Shown here in pieces: positions 8,021 to 15,243 of a DNA stretch of 34,175 bases. The notes under the pieces are model-generated. The model saw only the letters and a program-made list of their open reading frames with translations. It searched no databases and was not told the origin of the DNA. Positions within the stretch are counted from its first letter, which is position 1; the number at the start of each line of letters is the position of its first letter. This DNA comes from Nitrospira sp. (GTDB lineage Bacteria; Nitrospirota; Nitrospiria; Nitrospirales; Nitrospiraceae): assembly GCA_019636945.1 (NCBI GenBank), contig JAHBWO010000034.1, positions 1 to 34,175 of the forward strand, in the 5' to 3' direction. The translations under genes were made by a program, and so were the position numbers.

Positions 8021-8443
8021 ATGCCGATCATCACGATACAGCTTTGGGGAGCTGCTGTGACCCAGCCGCAGAAAGACGCGATCGTTTCTCGTTCAATCGA
8101 CATGGTGAGAGAGGTCCTGCACCAAGATCCGCAGATGACAGGCGTGTTGATCGAAGAACTGGGCGCCGAGTCTTGGAGCGGCTTGTCGAACCCTGTGATC
8201 CATCGTTTTCGCAGTACCAAGGAATATCAACAATGTCTGAGCGCCAGATGGCAACGTGACAAGCGATCGCCTGGAATTGCAGGTGAAACAGACAGAGCAG
8301 GGACTAACTTGAATGCACAAGTCCGTAGAGAACGAGGCTCGGGTGGACTCGTCCACGCTCAGGGCAGACCACGGGTCGATGTGGCAGGTGCGATTTCGGA
8401 AGAGAACAGTCAACCAGTAATGAAAGAGGGAGGCGCAAGATGA
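8021..8443 (+). CDS. 4-oxalocrotonate tautomerase-family protein with C-terminal extension
   Basis: A 140-residue protein. The N-terminus MPIITIQLW gives the catalytic Pro1 of the tautomerase superfamily once Met is removed, and the first 65 or so residues (PQKDAIVSRSIDMVREVLHQDPQMTGVLIEEL) match the beta-alpha-beta unit. Ordinary members are 60-70 residues long. Here about 70 more residues follow, rich in Arg and Gly and without a recognised domain. The stop overlaps the nirK start as ATGA, which argues that the longer frame is really translated and couples the two genes. ATG 8021 is chosen because Pro must come second. The substrate is unknown. Confidence 0.72.
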   Translation: MPIITIQLWGAAVTQPQKDAIVSRSIDMVREVLHQDPQMTGVLIEELGAESWSGLSNPVIHRFRSTKEYQQCLSARWQRDKRSPGIAGETDRAGTNLNAQVRRERGSGGLVHAQGRPRVDVAGAISEENSQPVMKEGGAR

Positions 8444-9390
8444 AGGGAAGGCAACGAGTAAGCATGTCGGTAGCCATGGTTGGCATTGTCGCGCTGGCCG
8501 TGACGGACACCTTGGGGTTGACCGCCCAGGTGCAGGCCAAGACGCACAACATAGAATTCACGGCGATGGAAACGGAGATCGTCGTAGAAGGCACAGGGAA
8601 GAAGTACAAGGCCTGGACGTTTAACGGGCAGATGCCGGGCCCGGTGGTGCGAGTGACGGAGGGGGACACCGTCAATTTCACGCTCGAGAACCCGAAGACG
8701 AACGCCTATGGGCACTCGATGGACTTCCATGCGGCCGAGATTGACTTCTTGAAGAACTATCGGGAGATCAGGCCGGGTGAGACCATTCAGTACACCTTTG
8801 TGGCGAACAAGCCGGGGGTGTTCTTCTACCACTGCGGAGCACCGCCGATGGTGCAGCACATTGCGCGCGGCATGTTCGGAGCCATCATCGTGGATCCGAA
8901 GAACGCGAACGCGTGGCCGAAGGCTGATCGGGAGTACGTCTTGGTGCAATCAGAGTTCTGGAAGGATCCGGACAACGTGCAGGCGATGTTCGATCGCAAG
9001 TTCGACCACGTCGTGTTCAACGGCGGGATCTGGAAATACCATCCGTTCTTCATGGGGGCCGCGCCGTTGGAAGCTAAGCCCAACGAGCGGGTGCGGTTCT
9101 ACTTTGTCAACGCTGGCCCAAACGAATTTGCGGCCATTCACCCAATCGGGGAGATCTGGGACAACGTCTACGAGAGCGGCAATCCAGCCAACAACCTCAA
9201 GGGGATCCAGACCTACGTCGTAGGGCCTGGCAGCGCAGCAACTTTTGATCTGATCTCGGAATCGCCGGGGGTGTATCCGATCATCACCCACTCACTCACG
9301 GCGGCCTTGCGGGGCGCCATTGCAGCCTTGGTGATCACCCCGGTCGCACACGATGCGCCCTTGATGCCGTCGACGCCGTGGAACCCGTAA
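8440..9390 (+). CDS. nirK: Copper-containing nitrite reductase
   Basis: A 316-residue periplasmic enzyme reducing nitrite to NO. A signal peptide covers about residues 1-33. Two cupredoxin domains follow. Type 1 copper ligands are His92, Cys132, His140 and Met145. Type 2 catalytic copper ligands are His97, His131 and His284. The catalytic Asp95 and His234 are also present, so the enzyme looks complete. The loop between Cys132 and His140 (CGAPPMVQH) is one residue shorter than in the Alcaligenes type, like the AniA-type short-loop class. It has no C-terminal heme or cupredoxin extension, so it needs an outside electron donor, and the cupredoxin at 7646 is the obvious one. GGGAGG within the previous gene serves as its ribosome-binding site, and the genes overlap by ATGA. 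Confidence 0.95.
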   Translation: MKGRQRVSMSVAMVGIVALAVTDTLGLTAQVQAKTHNIEFTAMETEIVVEGTGKKYKAWTFNGQMPGPVVRVTEGDTVNFTLENPKTNAYGHSMDFHAAEIDFLKNYREIRPGETIQYTFVANKPGVFFYHCGAPPMVQHIARGMFGAIIVDPKNANAWPKADREYVLVQSEFWKDPDNVQAMFDRKFDHVVFNGGIWKYHPFFMGAAPLEAKPNERVRFYFVNAGPNEFAAIHPIGEIWDNVYESGNPANNLKGIQTYVVGPGSAATFDLISESPGVYPIITHSLTAALRGAIAALVITPVAHDAPLMPSTPWNP

Positions 9391-9446
9391 GCCCTTTCTA
9401 ACCGATAGAAGAAGAATTCAGGGATTCCGGGAGGAGTTGAAGCGAC

Positions 9447-10355
9447 ATGCGTTTCTTCAAGATTCGTTTGGTAGCAGCAACGGTGTCGTGGCTCTACGCC
9501 TCTCACGTGCATGCTGACGGACTCGAAAATGACTGCTGGTGCATAGAGTGTGGCTGTGTGAGGTCGCTGGGACCGACATCTACACAGACAACGACAGGGC
9601 TAGATCGCGTCGTCAACGAGTTAGGCACAGCAGGTCAGGAGGTCGTCAGCGATGCCAAGTATCTGCTGACCTCTCCCCTCAGGATCGATAGGAAAAGCGC
9701 GCTGATCGTCGGAGGGGTTGCTGCCACCATTGGCGGTCTGATGGCGGGGGATCGTTCGATCCAGCGAGCCTTTCAGGAGAGCCGCACCACCGCGACCAAC
9801 GACCTGGCACGCACTCTGGAAACGATCGGGTTCGCCAGAACCGTCTTGGGAGCCAATGTCGCTCTAATCGGCGCTGGATGGTTGTTCCGAGAGCACGAAG
9901 CAGGTAATCGATTGATGCGGACGGCGCTCGTGAGTCTTGAATCTCAACTGTTCGTGGAGGGCATTGTCGGGGTGACCAAGTTCGGCGTCGGGCGTGCTCG
10001 GCCAACTGCAGAAGAAGGGGTGCATTCTTTCTCACCGTTCGACAGCTTCGACACGTCGTTTCCTTCGAGCCATGCAGCCCGATCGTTCGCCGTGGCTGCG
10101 GTGTTCGCGGAGTCCTATCCGCAGCCAGTCCCGTTCCTGGCTTACACCACGGCCACGTTGATTGCGCTCTCGCGAATCCAGTTAAACGAACACTTTGCGT
10201 CCGATGTGCTGGCCGGCGCGGCGCTCGGCTTCTTCGTCGGGAAGGCCTTGAGTTGGCGGCATAAGAATCCTGATTTCCTCCACGGGATGAACATCGTGCC
10301 CTTCGTGCCGACCGCAAGCAGTGGCCTGGGTCTCACGGTCCAGGGTCGGTTTTGA
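9447..10355 (+). CDS. PAP2-family membrane phosphatase
   Basis: A 302-residue protein with a signal peptide (ends near residue 23) and several hydrophobic helices. The three PAP2 phosphatase motifs are intact: K178-x6-R185P186, PSSH at 206-209, and SR242-243 with His249 and Asp253. The family removes phosphate from lipids such as phosphatidic acid or undecaprenyl pyrophosphate on the outer face of the inner membrane. A Cys cluster just after the signal (DCWCIECGC, residues 29-37) is not part of the family and could bind metal. GGGAGG lies upstream of ATG 9447. It is followed by an outer-membrane barrel and lipoproteins, which suggests an envelope function distinct from nitrite reduction. Confidence 0.85.
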   Translation: MRFFKIRLVAATVSWLYASHVHADGLENDCWCIECGCVRSLGPTSTQTTTGLDRVVNELGTAGQEVVSDAKYLLTSPLRIDRKSALIVGGVAATIGGLMAGDRSIQRAFQESRTTATNDLARTLETIGFARTVLGANVALIGAGWLFREHEAGNRLMRTALVSLESQLFVEGIVGVTKFGVGRARPTAEEGVHSFSPFDSFDTSFPSSHAARSFAVAAVFAESYPQPVPFLAYTTATLIALSRIQLNEHFASDVLAGAALGFFVGKALSWRHKNPDFLHGMNIVPFVPTASSGLGLTVQGRF

Positions 10356-10423
10356 AGGATTATGAAGATGGACACAGGGAAGGTGCGTGACATCAGATCA
10401 GGGGAAAGACAGGAGAAGTCACG

Positions 10424-11797
10424 ATGAAGATTCACATCCATTCCGCCGCCTCTCTGCTCTCGTGGACACTGCTTATGTTCGGGGTGATCCATGAGAGGGC
10501 TGACGCGTCACCATCGCCCAACGACGCGGTGTTGCAGAAAGCGGCACAACAACCTGATTCGACCCAGGTCCACGAGGAGACGACTCCGTCAAGAACAAGC
10601 GATGTGCCGCAAGGCAGCACACCCGAAGACACAGACAACACCTGGGTCAATCGACTCCTTGCCGCACCGGAATATGCCTGGACCGGATTGACCTATCCCC
10701 TGAAGAAGTTTGCCATCGCGTACGAACAACATGATCTGATGAATCGTGCCTTGGATCTCTTCCTCAATGACGAGCGAACCGGTGGGGTGTACCCTCGCTT
10801 TGCCATCGGCGGAACGCTGAGCAGCGGCATCGGCCTGACCGCCTTCGACAACAATCTCTTTCGGAGTGGGAAAGAGGCACGAGCCTCATATCTTTTAGCG
10901 ACGCGGGAAAATCAGGTGGGTGAGCTATTCTATCGAGATCCCTCCCTCTTCGGGTCTCAATGGACCCTCCAAACATCAGGATTTTGGCTGAACTTCGACG
11001 AGGGACACTTCTTCCCCGGAGGAGGTCGCTCGCGAGAAGAGGATCAAACGAATTTCGCGCTGACGCAGTTGGCATGGGATGTCACGTTGGGTCGGAGGTT
11101 GATCGGCGATCTGAGCGCGGCGATCACTGGCCGACTGTTGATCGCGGACGCCCAACCATCCGATCGACTTCCAGCCACGCCGACGTTTATCGCGGGCAAC
11201 AACAGTTCCATGACCGCGCTCGCCATTGAGCCAAGCATCCGGCACGACTCACGGGACAATCCCTTCAGACCAACCACCGGCTGGTTCGTGGAAGGTGCCT
11301 TTACCTACACCGACCAGGTCGATCGGGATCAGTTCCGCTATCTTGGCTACCGGGTAGAGATTCAGCGCTACCTTCCTGTCTTTCACGGCGACCGAGTACT
11401 GCTGTTCCGTGCCTATCTGGCGAAACAGGACGGGGTGGGCGGAGGCTCCATCCCCTTCTATGAGTTGAACCTCTTAGATTTGAACAACGGTTTGAGGGGA
11501 TTCGACCGAGGCCGTTGGCAGGATCAGGGTGCGTTGCTGTTCAACGTCGAGTGGCGATTTCCTGTCTGGCAGGATGTCGAGGGGAGTATTTTCCTCGACG
11601 AGGGACAGGTATTTCACAATTACCAGGATATCGGGTTGAAACGTTTCCGGTACTCAGCCGGAGGAGGGCTTCGATTCGTGTCCAATCGCAAATTCGGCTT
11701 TCGGATTCAAGTCGCCGCCAGCGAAGACGGAGTGTTGACGCTGATCCGGGGCAATCTGGAGTTCACTCGGCAACGTGCCGCCACGCTGGGGTTTTGA
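10424..11797 (+). CDS. Omp85/BamA-type outer-membrane beta-barrel protein
   Basis: A 457-residue outer-membrane protein. A signal peptide covers about residues 1-28, then comes a polar linker to about residue 70. The rest alternates hydrophobic and polar residues as in beta-strands. The sequence NGLRGFDRGRW carries the (V/L)RGF-type motif of the Omp85 barrel lid loop, and the following strands (GALLFNVEWRFPVW, GSIFLDEGQVFHN) match the C-terminal part of the family. It ends in Phe, the usual insertion signal. No POTRA repeats are evident, so it resembles short surface-antigen-type barrels rather than BamA. AGGAG precedes ATG 10424. The next gene, a lipoprotein, starts 13 bases after its stop, so the two probably act together. 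Confidence 0.78.
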   Translation: MKIHIHSAASLLSWTLLMFGVIHERADASPSPNDAVLQKAAQQPDSTQVHEETTPSRTSDVPQGSTPEDTDNTWVNRLLAAPEYAWTGLTYPLKKFAIAYEQHDLMNRALDLFLNDERTGGVYPRFAIGGTLSSGIGLTAFDNNLFRSGKEARASYLLATRENQVGELFYRDPSLFGSQWTLQTSGFWLNFDEGHFFPGGGRSREEDQTNFALTQLAWDVTLGRRLIGDLSAAITGRLLIADAQPSDRLPATPTFIAGNNSSMTALAIEPSIRHDSRDNPFRPTTGWFVEGAFTYTDQVDRDQFRYLGYRVEIQRYLPVFHGDRVLLFRAYLAKQDGVGGGSIPFYELNLLDLNNGLRGFDRGRWQDQGALLFNVEWRFPVWQDVEGSIFLDEGQVFHNYQDIGLKRFRYSAGGGLRFVSNRKFGFRIQVAASEDGVLTLIRGNLEFTRQRAATLGF

Positions 11798-11810
11798 GAG
11801 AGGCCCAAAG

Positions 11811-13553
11811 ATGCGTACACACGCGATCGCCATCCACATACTATGGAGCGCCCTTCTACTCTCGATATTCAGCGGATGCTACAGCCAACCCGCTCCCACG
11901 CGACCGACTATCTGGCAAGCCGATGACCGACGGTCTATCCTCGAACCACAGGAAGAAACCGAGGGCCAGTGGGCTCTCTGGGACGGCACCGATAAAATGA
12001 TTTTCTATCGAGTCGGGCAGTTCCTCAACGTCGGTCGCTCTTTCCGAACAATCGGAACCTGGGTGGGACTGGCCGATCCGCTGGAAGCCCAGAACGTCAA
12101 TGCCTTCGACGAGGTGCCGGACTCGACCTGGTTTACCAATCGGCACCACGTCAACCGTCTGTCTCAGGACACGCTGACTCGTGGGGCCACAAAGGAACAG
12201 GGTGCACCTGATATGACAGGCCCCTGGGAGGCTATCAGTGGAAAGGAGAGCTTGGGATCCACACCCGGGTTTGTGATTCGAGACCGGAAGAACGATCTGT
12301 ATCTCCTCAAGTTCGACCCGCCGCTCCATCCGGAGATGACGACGGCATCGGAGGTCATCTCCTCACGGTTTCTCCATGCAGCTGGGTACAACGTACCGGA
12401 GCATTACCTGGTCGAAGTCGATCCGTCACGCATCACGATCGGCGAAAAGGCGACGTTTCGAGGCCGATACCACGTGCCAAGGCCTATGACACAGGACGAT
12501 ATTCGGGCGATCTTGGAACGGGTTCCCCATCAGCCGGATGGCACCCTTCGGGCAATGGCCAGTAAATTCTTGCCGGGAGTTCCGAAAGGGCCGTTCCTCT
12601 ACGCCGGTCAACGTTCCGACGATCCCCACGATCGCATTCGCCACGAAAATCGCCGGGAACTGCGGGGATTTCGCGTGATGGCTGCCTTTCTCAACCACAC
12701 CGACACCAAGGCGGCCAACGCGCTGGACATGTATGATCCTCAAGCCCGCTACGTGACCCATTATCTCATCGACTTCTCGTCCACATTGGGCGCGGACAAT
12801 GCCGATCCCCAACTACCCCGGTTCGGCAACGAATACTTCCTCGACTTCGCCACCATCGGTCGGTCGATGGCCGAAGCAGGTCTGTACGTGAAACCATGGG
12901 AGGTTCCCCTCCGAATGGAGTTCCCGGCAGTTGGGTACTTTGAGTCGGACTATTTCAATCCAGAGCGATGGCGCCCGACCTACCCCAATCCAGCATTTCT
13001 CCGGGCCACGCTGCGAGATGCTTATTGGGGTGCCAAGATTGTCACTTCGTTCACGGATGAAGACATTGAGACCATCGTGCAAACAGGGGGCTTTACTGAC
13101 CCGCGCGCACAACAGTACCTCGCTGATGTGCTGAAAGCTCGACGCGACAAGATCGGCCGACACTACTTCCGTGTGGTCAACCCTCTCGATCACTTCGAAT
13201 TGAGGGAACCCGACAGGGCCCATCTATCTCTGACGTTTGAGAACCTGGCGATCTCACGAGGGTATGCCCCACGTGGTACTCCGACCTATCGGTACAGTGT
13301 GAAGCGATTCGTGAAATTCGGCGTCGATTCGGAAATACTCCCGCGCCAGCTCGTCAGTCAGCCGATGATCATGATTCCCTACGAATCTGGAGGCGTCAGG
13401 GCACCGGAGCATTCGGATGCTGTTATCCTGACTGTGGAAATCCAGACAAGTTATGACGGCGGAAAGCACTGGAGCCCGAGGACGAGTGTCTATCTCCGAT
13501 TCGACTCAGATACGAAGCGGTTTCGCCTCGCAGGTCTTGATCGAGAGAGCTGA
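11811..13553 (+). CDS. Lipoprotein with protein-kinase-like catalytic loop
   Basis: A 580-residue putative lipoprotein (lipobox FSGC, Cys23). I recognise no named family, but the middle has the order of kinase-fold motifs. There is a candidate ATP Lys167 (LYLLKFDPP), Glu181 in the following helix (TASEVISSRFLHAAG), a catalytic loop with the HxDxKxxN pattern (His296, Asp298, Lys300, Asn303 in NHTDTKAAN), and a DFG-like Asp321-Phe-Ser (YLIDFSS). This is the layout seen in HipA-, CotH- and FAM20-like kinases as well as classical ones. The C-terminal 130 residues look beta-rich. ATG 11811 is chosen over one at 11775 because GAGAGAGG precedes it and the signal peptide then starts properly. It lies 13 bases after the barrel gene. 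Kinase activity outside the cytoplasm would need a phosphate donor there, so it may be a pseudokinase. Confidence 0.6.
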   Translation: MRTHAIAIHILWSALLLSIFSGCYSQPAPTRPTIWQADDRRSILEPQEETEGQWALWDGTDKMIFYRVGQFLNVGRSFRTIGTWVGLADPLEAQNVNAFDEVPDSTWFTNRHHVNRLSQDTLTRGATKEQGAPDMTGPWEAISGKESLGSTPGFVIRDRKNDLYLLKFDPPLHPEMTTASEVISSRFLHAAGYNVPEHYLVEVDPSRITIGEKATFRGRYHVPRPMTQDDIRAILERVPHQPDGTLRAMASKFLPGVPKGPFLYAGQRSDDPHDRIRHENRRELRGFRVMAAFLNHTDTKAANALDMYDPQARYVTHYLIDFSSTLGADNADPQLPRFGNEYFLDFATIGRSMAEAGLYVKPWEVPLRMEFPAVGYFESDYFNPERWRPTYPNPAFLRATLRDAYWGAKIVTSFTDEDIETIVQTGGFTDPRAQQYLADVLKARRDKIGRHYFRVVNPLDHFELREPDRAHLSLTFENLAISRGYAPRGTPTYRYSVKRFVKFGVDSEILPRQLVSQPMIMIPYESGGVRAPEHSDAVILTVEIQTSYDGGKHWSPRTSVYLRFDSDTKRFRLAGLDRES

Positions 13554-13627
13554 GCCACACATTGATGGCAAGCATGGTACCGTGGCGTCGGCTGAAAAGA
13601 GAACGTAGTCGTCGAAGGAGCATGATC

Positions 13628-14557
13628 ATGCACGGACAAACCAGCTCATCCACCAGAGTCTTTACCGCCAGACTGGTTGCCACCGGACTACTTCTTGGCT
13701 GCCTCGGAGTCATGGGTTGCGAGATCAGGCCGAAACCCTTCCTTCATACTGTCGAATATGACTCGATCTCGTCTTGTCGGGAAGGATCCGATCACTGTTC
13801 TTGGAAACGTTCGGAAAGAGAGGCAGAATTCTCGGCTCTCGTCAATTGCCTGCTGGCGGGGGCGAATGTGCTGGAGATCAAGGAAGAGCAGAACCAAGCC
13901 CGGTCGCCGGTGCGCAGAGTCGTCGCGCCGGTTCCGCCGAGATTCGGGTACGAGCGTGGATCGAATTCTCCCCAAGATTCAGACAGGTGTTCCGAAAAAG
14001 GCAGTGCCTGTTCCGTTGCCAGCCGGCATGATCGGCCCATCACCTGGGCGAGCTGCGGGACACGGAACCTGGATGAAGGAGAACTGAAAGGCGGTGAGGA
14101 TCTCCCTCGAGCAAACAAACTGGACCACACCGATGTGGTGACCGGATCGCTGGCCAATGCGACCAATGACTACTCTGGCCCGGCTGGATTGGACGGACCG
14201 GATCACTGGTATCGGTTCACGATCAGTGAACGGACGAGAATAGAAGTGGCCGTGGCGGCTAACCGTGCCCTCTGGTCCGGCGTCGTCGGTCTCGTCCAAT
14301 CAGCCTGGCAGCCGGCTTTATCGCTCATCGCGTCGGACGGATCCCAACTGCAACAAGGCTACGTGTTTCGAGCGGGTGTGACGACATTGCTTCCCATCGA
14401 GGTCGAACCGGGAACATATTACTTGGTCGTCGACACTTCTGTTCGAGAATGGAAACGGGGGGATGGGCTCTACCGGCTGTACGTTGGGTTCGATCATCAC
14501 CTGATGGGATCCCCCATTCGTCTGAGCCCTTTCCGAGCCGGGCCTAAGATCGACTAA
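13628..14557 (+). CDS. Putative lipoprotein with PPC-type C-terminal domain
   Basis: A 309-residue exported protein. The signal segment LLLGCLGVMGC has a lipobox-like end (Cys31), so lipid attachment is likely. Residues of the middle (about 32-150) are polar with several Cys and Arg and match nothing I know. The final 150 residues have the PPC (bacterial pre-peptidase C-terminal) look: a DGPDHWYRFTI strand, a LSLIASDG turn and a PGTYYLVVD strand. Such domains bind surfaces or stabilise exported proteins. AAGGAG is seven bases before ATG 13628, which beats ATG 13622. It is the last gene of the run. The poorly conserved-looking middle could hide a compensated frameshift, because all three frames stay open between about 13780 and 14030. 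Confidence 0.6.
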   Translation: MHGQTSSSTRVFTARLVATGLLLGCLGVMGCEIRPKPFLHTVEYDSISSCREGSDHCSWKRSEREAEFSALVNCLLAGANVLEIKEEQNQARSPVRRVVAPVPPRFGYERGSNSPQDSDRCSEKGSACSVASRHDRPITWASCGTRNLDEGELKGGEDLPRANKLDHTDVVTGSLANATNDYSGPAGLDGPDHWYRFTISERTRIEVAVAANRALWSGVVGLVQSAWQPALSLIASDGSQLQQGYVFRAGVTTLLPIEVEPGTYYLVVDTSVREWKRGDGLYRLYVGFDHHLMGSPIRLSPFRAGPKID

Positions 14558-14688
14558 CCCGGCAAGAAGTAACAACTGTTTGGAATGCTCTCGAGATTTT
14601 CACGGCATTGCCCGCAAGACAATGCTCTGATCTCCGACGGTTGTCTCAACAACTTGTCTCATGGAGATCTACGATGAGGAGTGGTCCG

Positions 14689-14715
14689 ATGAACATGTGT
14701 CGGTCGCAATCGTGA
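14689..14715 (+). other. Possible 8-codon leader before the acetyltransferase
   Basis: The AGGAG-preceded ATG at 14689 reads MNMCRSQS and stops one base before the ATG of the GNAT gene at 14717, which lacks its own clear ribosome-binding site. Ribosomes ending here could re-start on the gene. This is suggestive only. Confidence 0.3.
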
Positions 14716-14716
14716 A

Positions 14717-15202
14717 ATGATCAACACGCCGGCACGCGCCATTACTTTCGCACGCTTGTCCGATGTCTCAAAGGACGACATTCTCGAGCACATGTCCAAC
14801 CCACGCCTGACCACGCACATGCCGTTGCTCACGTTGCAATGGGACCACGAGGCTGTGACACGGTTCGTTGCGGCCAAGGAGGAGGCCTGGCACCGCGATG
14901 GTCTTGGGCACTGGGCCATCCTGTGTAACGGTGGCTATGTGGGCTGGGGTGGGTTTCAGAAGGAAGGTGACGAGTGGGATTTTGGGTTGGTGCTCAAGAC
15001 GGACGCGTTTGGGCTTGGCCCCGCTATCGCAAAGAAGGCAATGGAGTTTGCAAGGGGTGATGACCGTATTCCCTCGGTGACGTTTCTTGTGCCTCTCTCA
15101 CGGAGGAACCTTGGTGCACTTGAAAGGCTTGGAGCAAAGTGGGTCGGTGAAATTGAGTACAATGGTGCCGCATTTCGAAAATTCCGGCTGGATACGCTAT
15201 GA
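14717..15202 (+). CDS. GNAT-family N-acetyltransferase
   Basis: A 161-residue cytoplasmic protein of the RimJ/RimL-like acetyltransferase type, which moves an acetyl group from acetyl-CoA to an amine. Visible features are the N-terminal strand with MSNPRLTTHMPLL, the central WAILCNGGYVGWGGFQ strand pair, LGPAIAKKAMEFA in place of the usual pyrophosphate-binding loop, and the late VPLSRRNLGALERLGAKWVGEIEYNG segment, which is diagnostic of the group. The acceptor is unknown. It is convergent with the sigma-54 activator gene, the stops lying 41 bases apart around a small palindrome (TTCTTCGAAGAA, 15226-15237). The start has no strong ribosome-binding site of its own. Confidence 0.8.
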   Translation: MINTPARAITFARLSDVSKDDILEHMSNPRLTTHMPLLTLQWDHEAVTRFVAAKEEAWHRDGLGHWAILCNGGYVGWGGFQKEGDEWDFGLVLKTDAFGLGPAIAKKAMEFARGDDRIPSVTFLVPLSRRNLGALERLGAKWVGEIEYNGAAFRKFRLDTL

Positions 15203-15243
15203 CCGATTTGTCCGTATCCTGATCGTTCTTCGAAGAAGGAGAC

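Noticed and set aside
14605-14625. GCATTG-N9-CAATGC as terminator after the PPC lipoprotein
   Set aside because: A six-base arm without GC-richness or T tract; could be chance.
15226-15237. Palindrome TTCTTCGAAGAA as bidirectional terminator
   Set aside because: A stem without a usable loop and without T tracts; noted only as a feature of the convergent gap.
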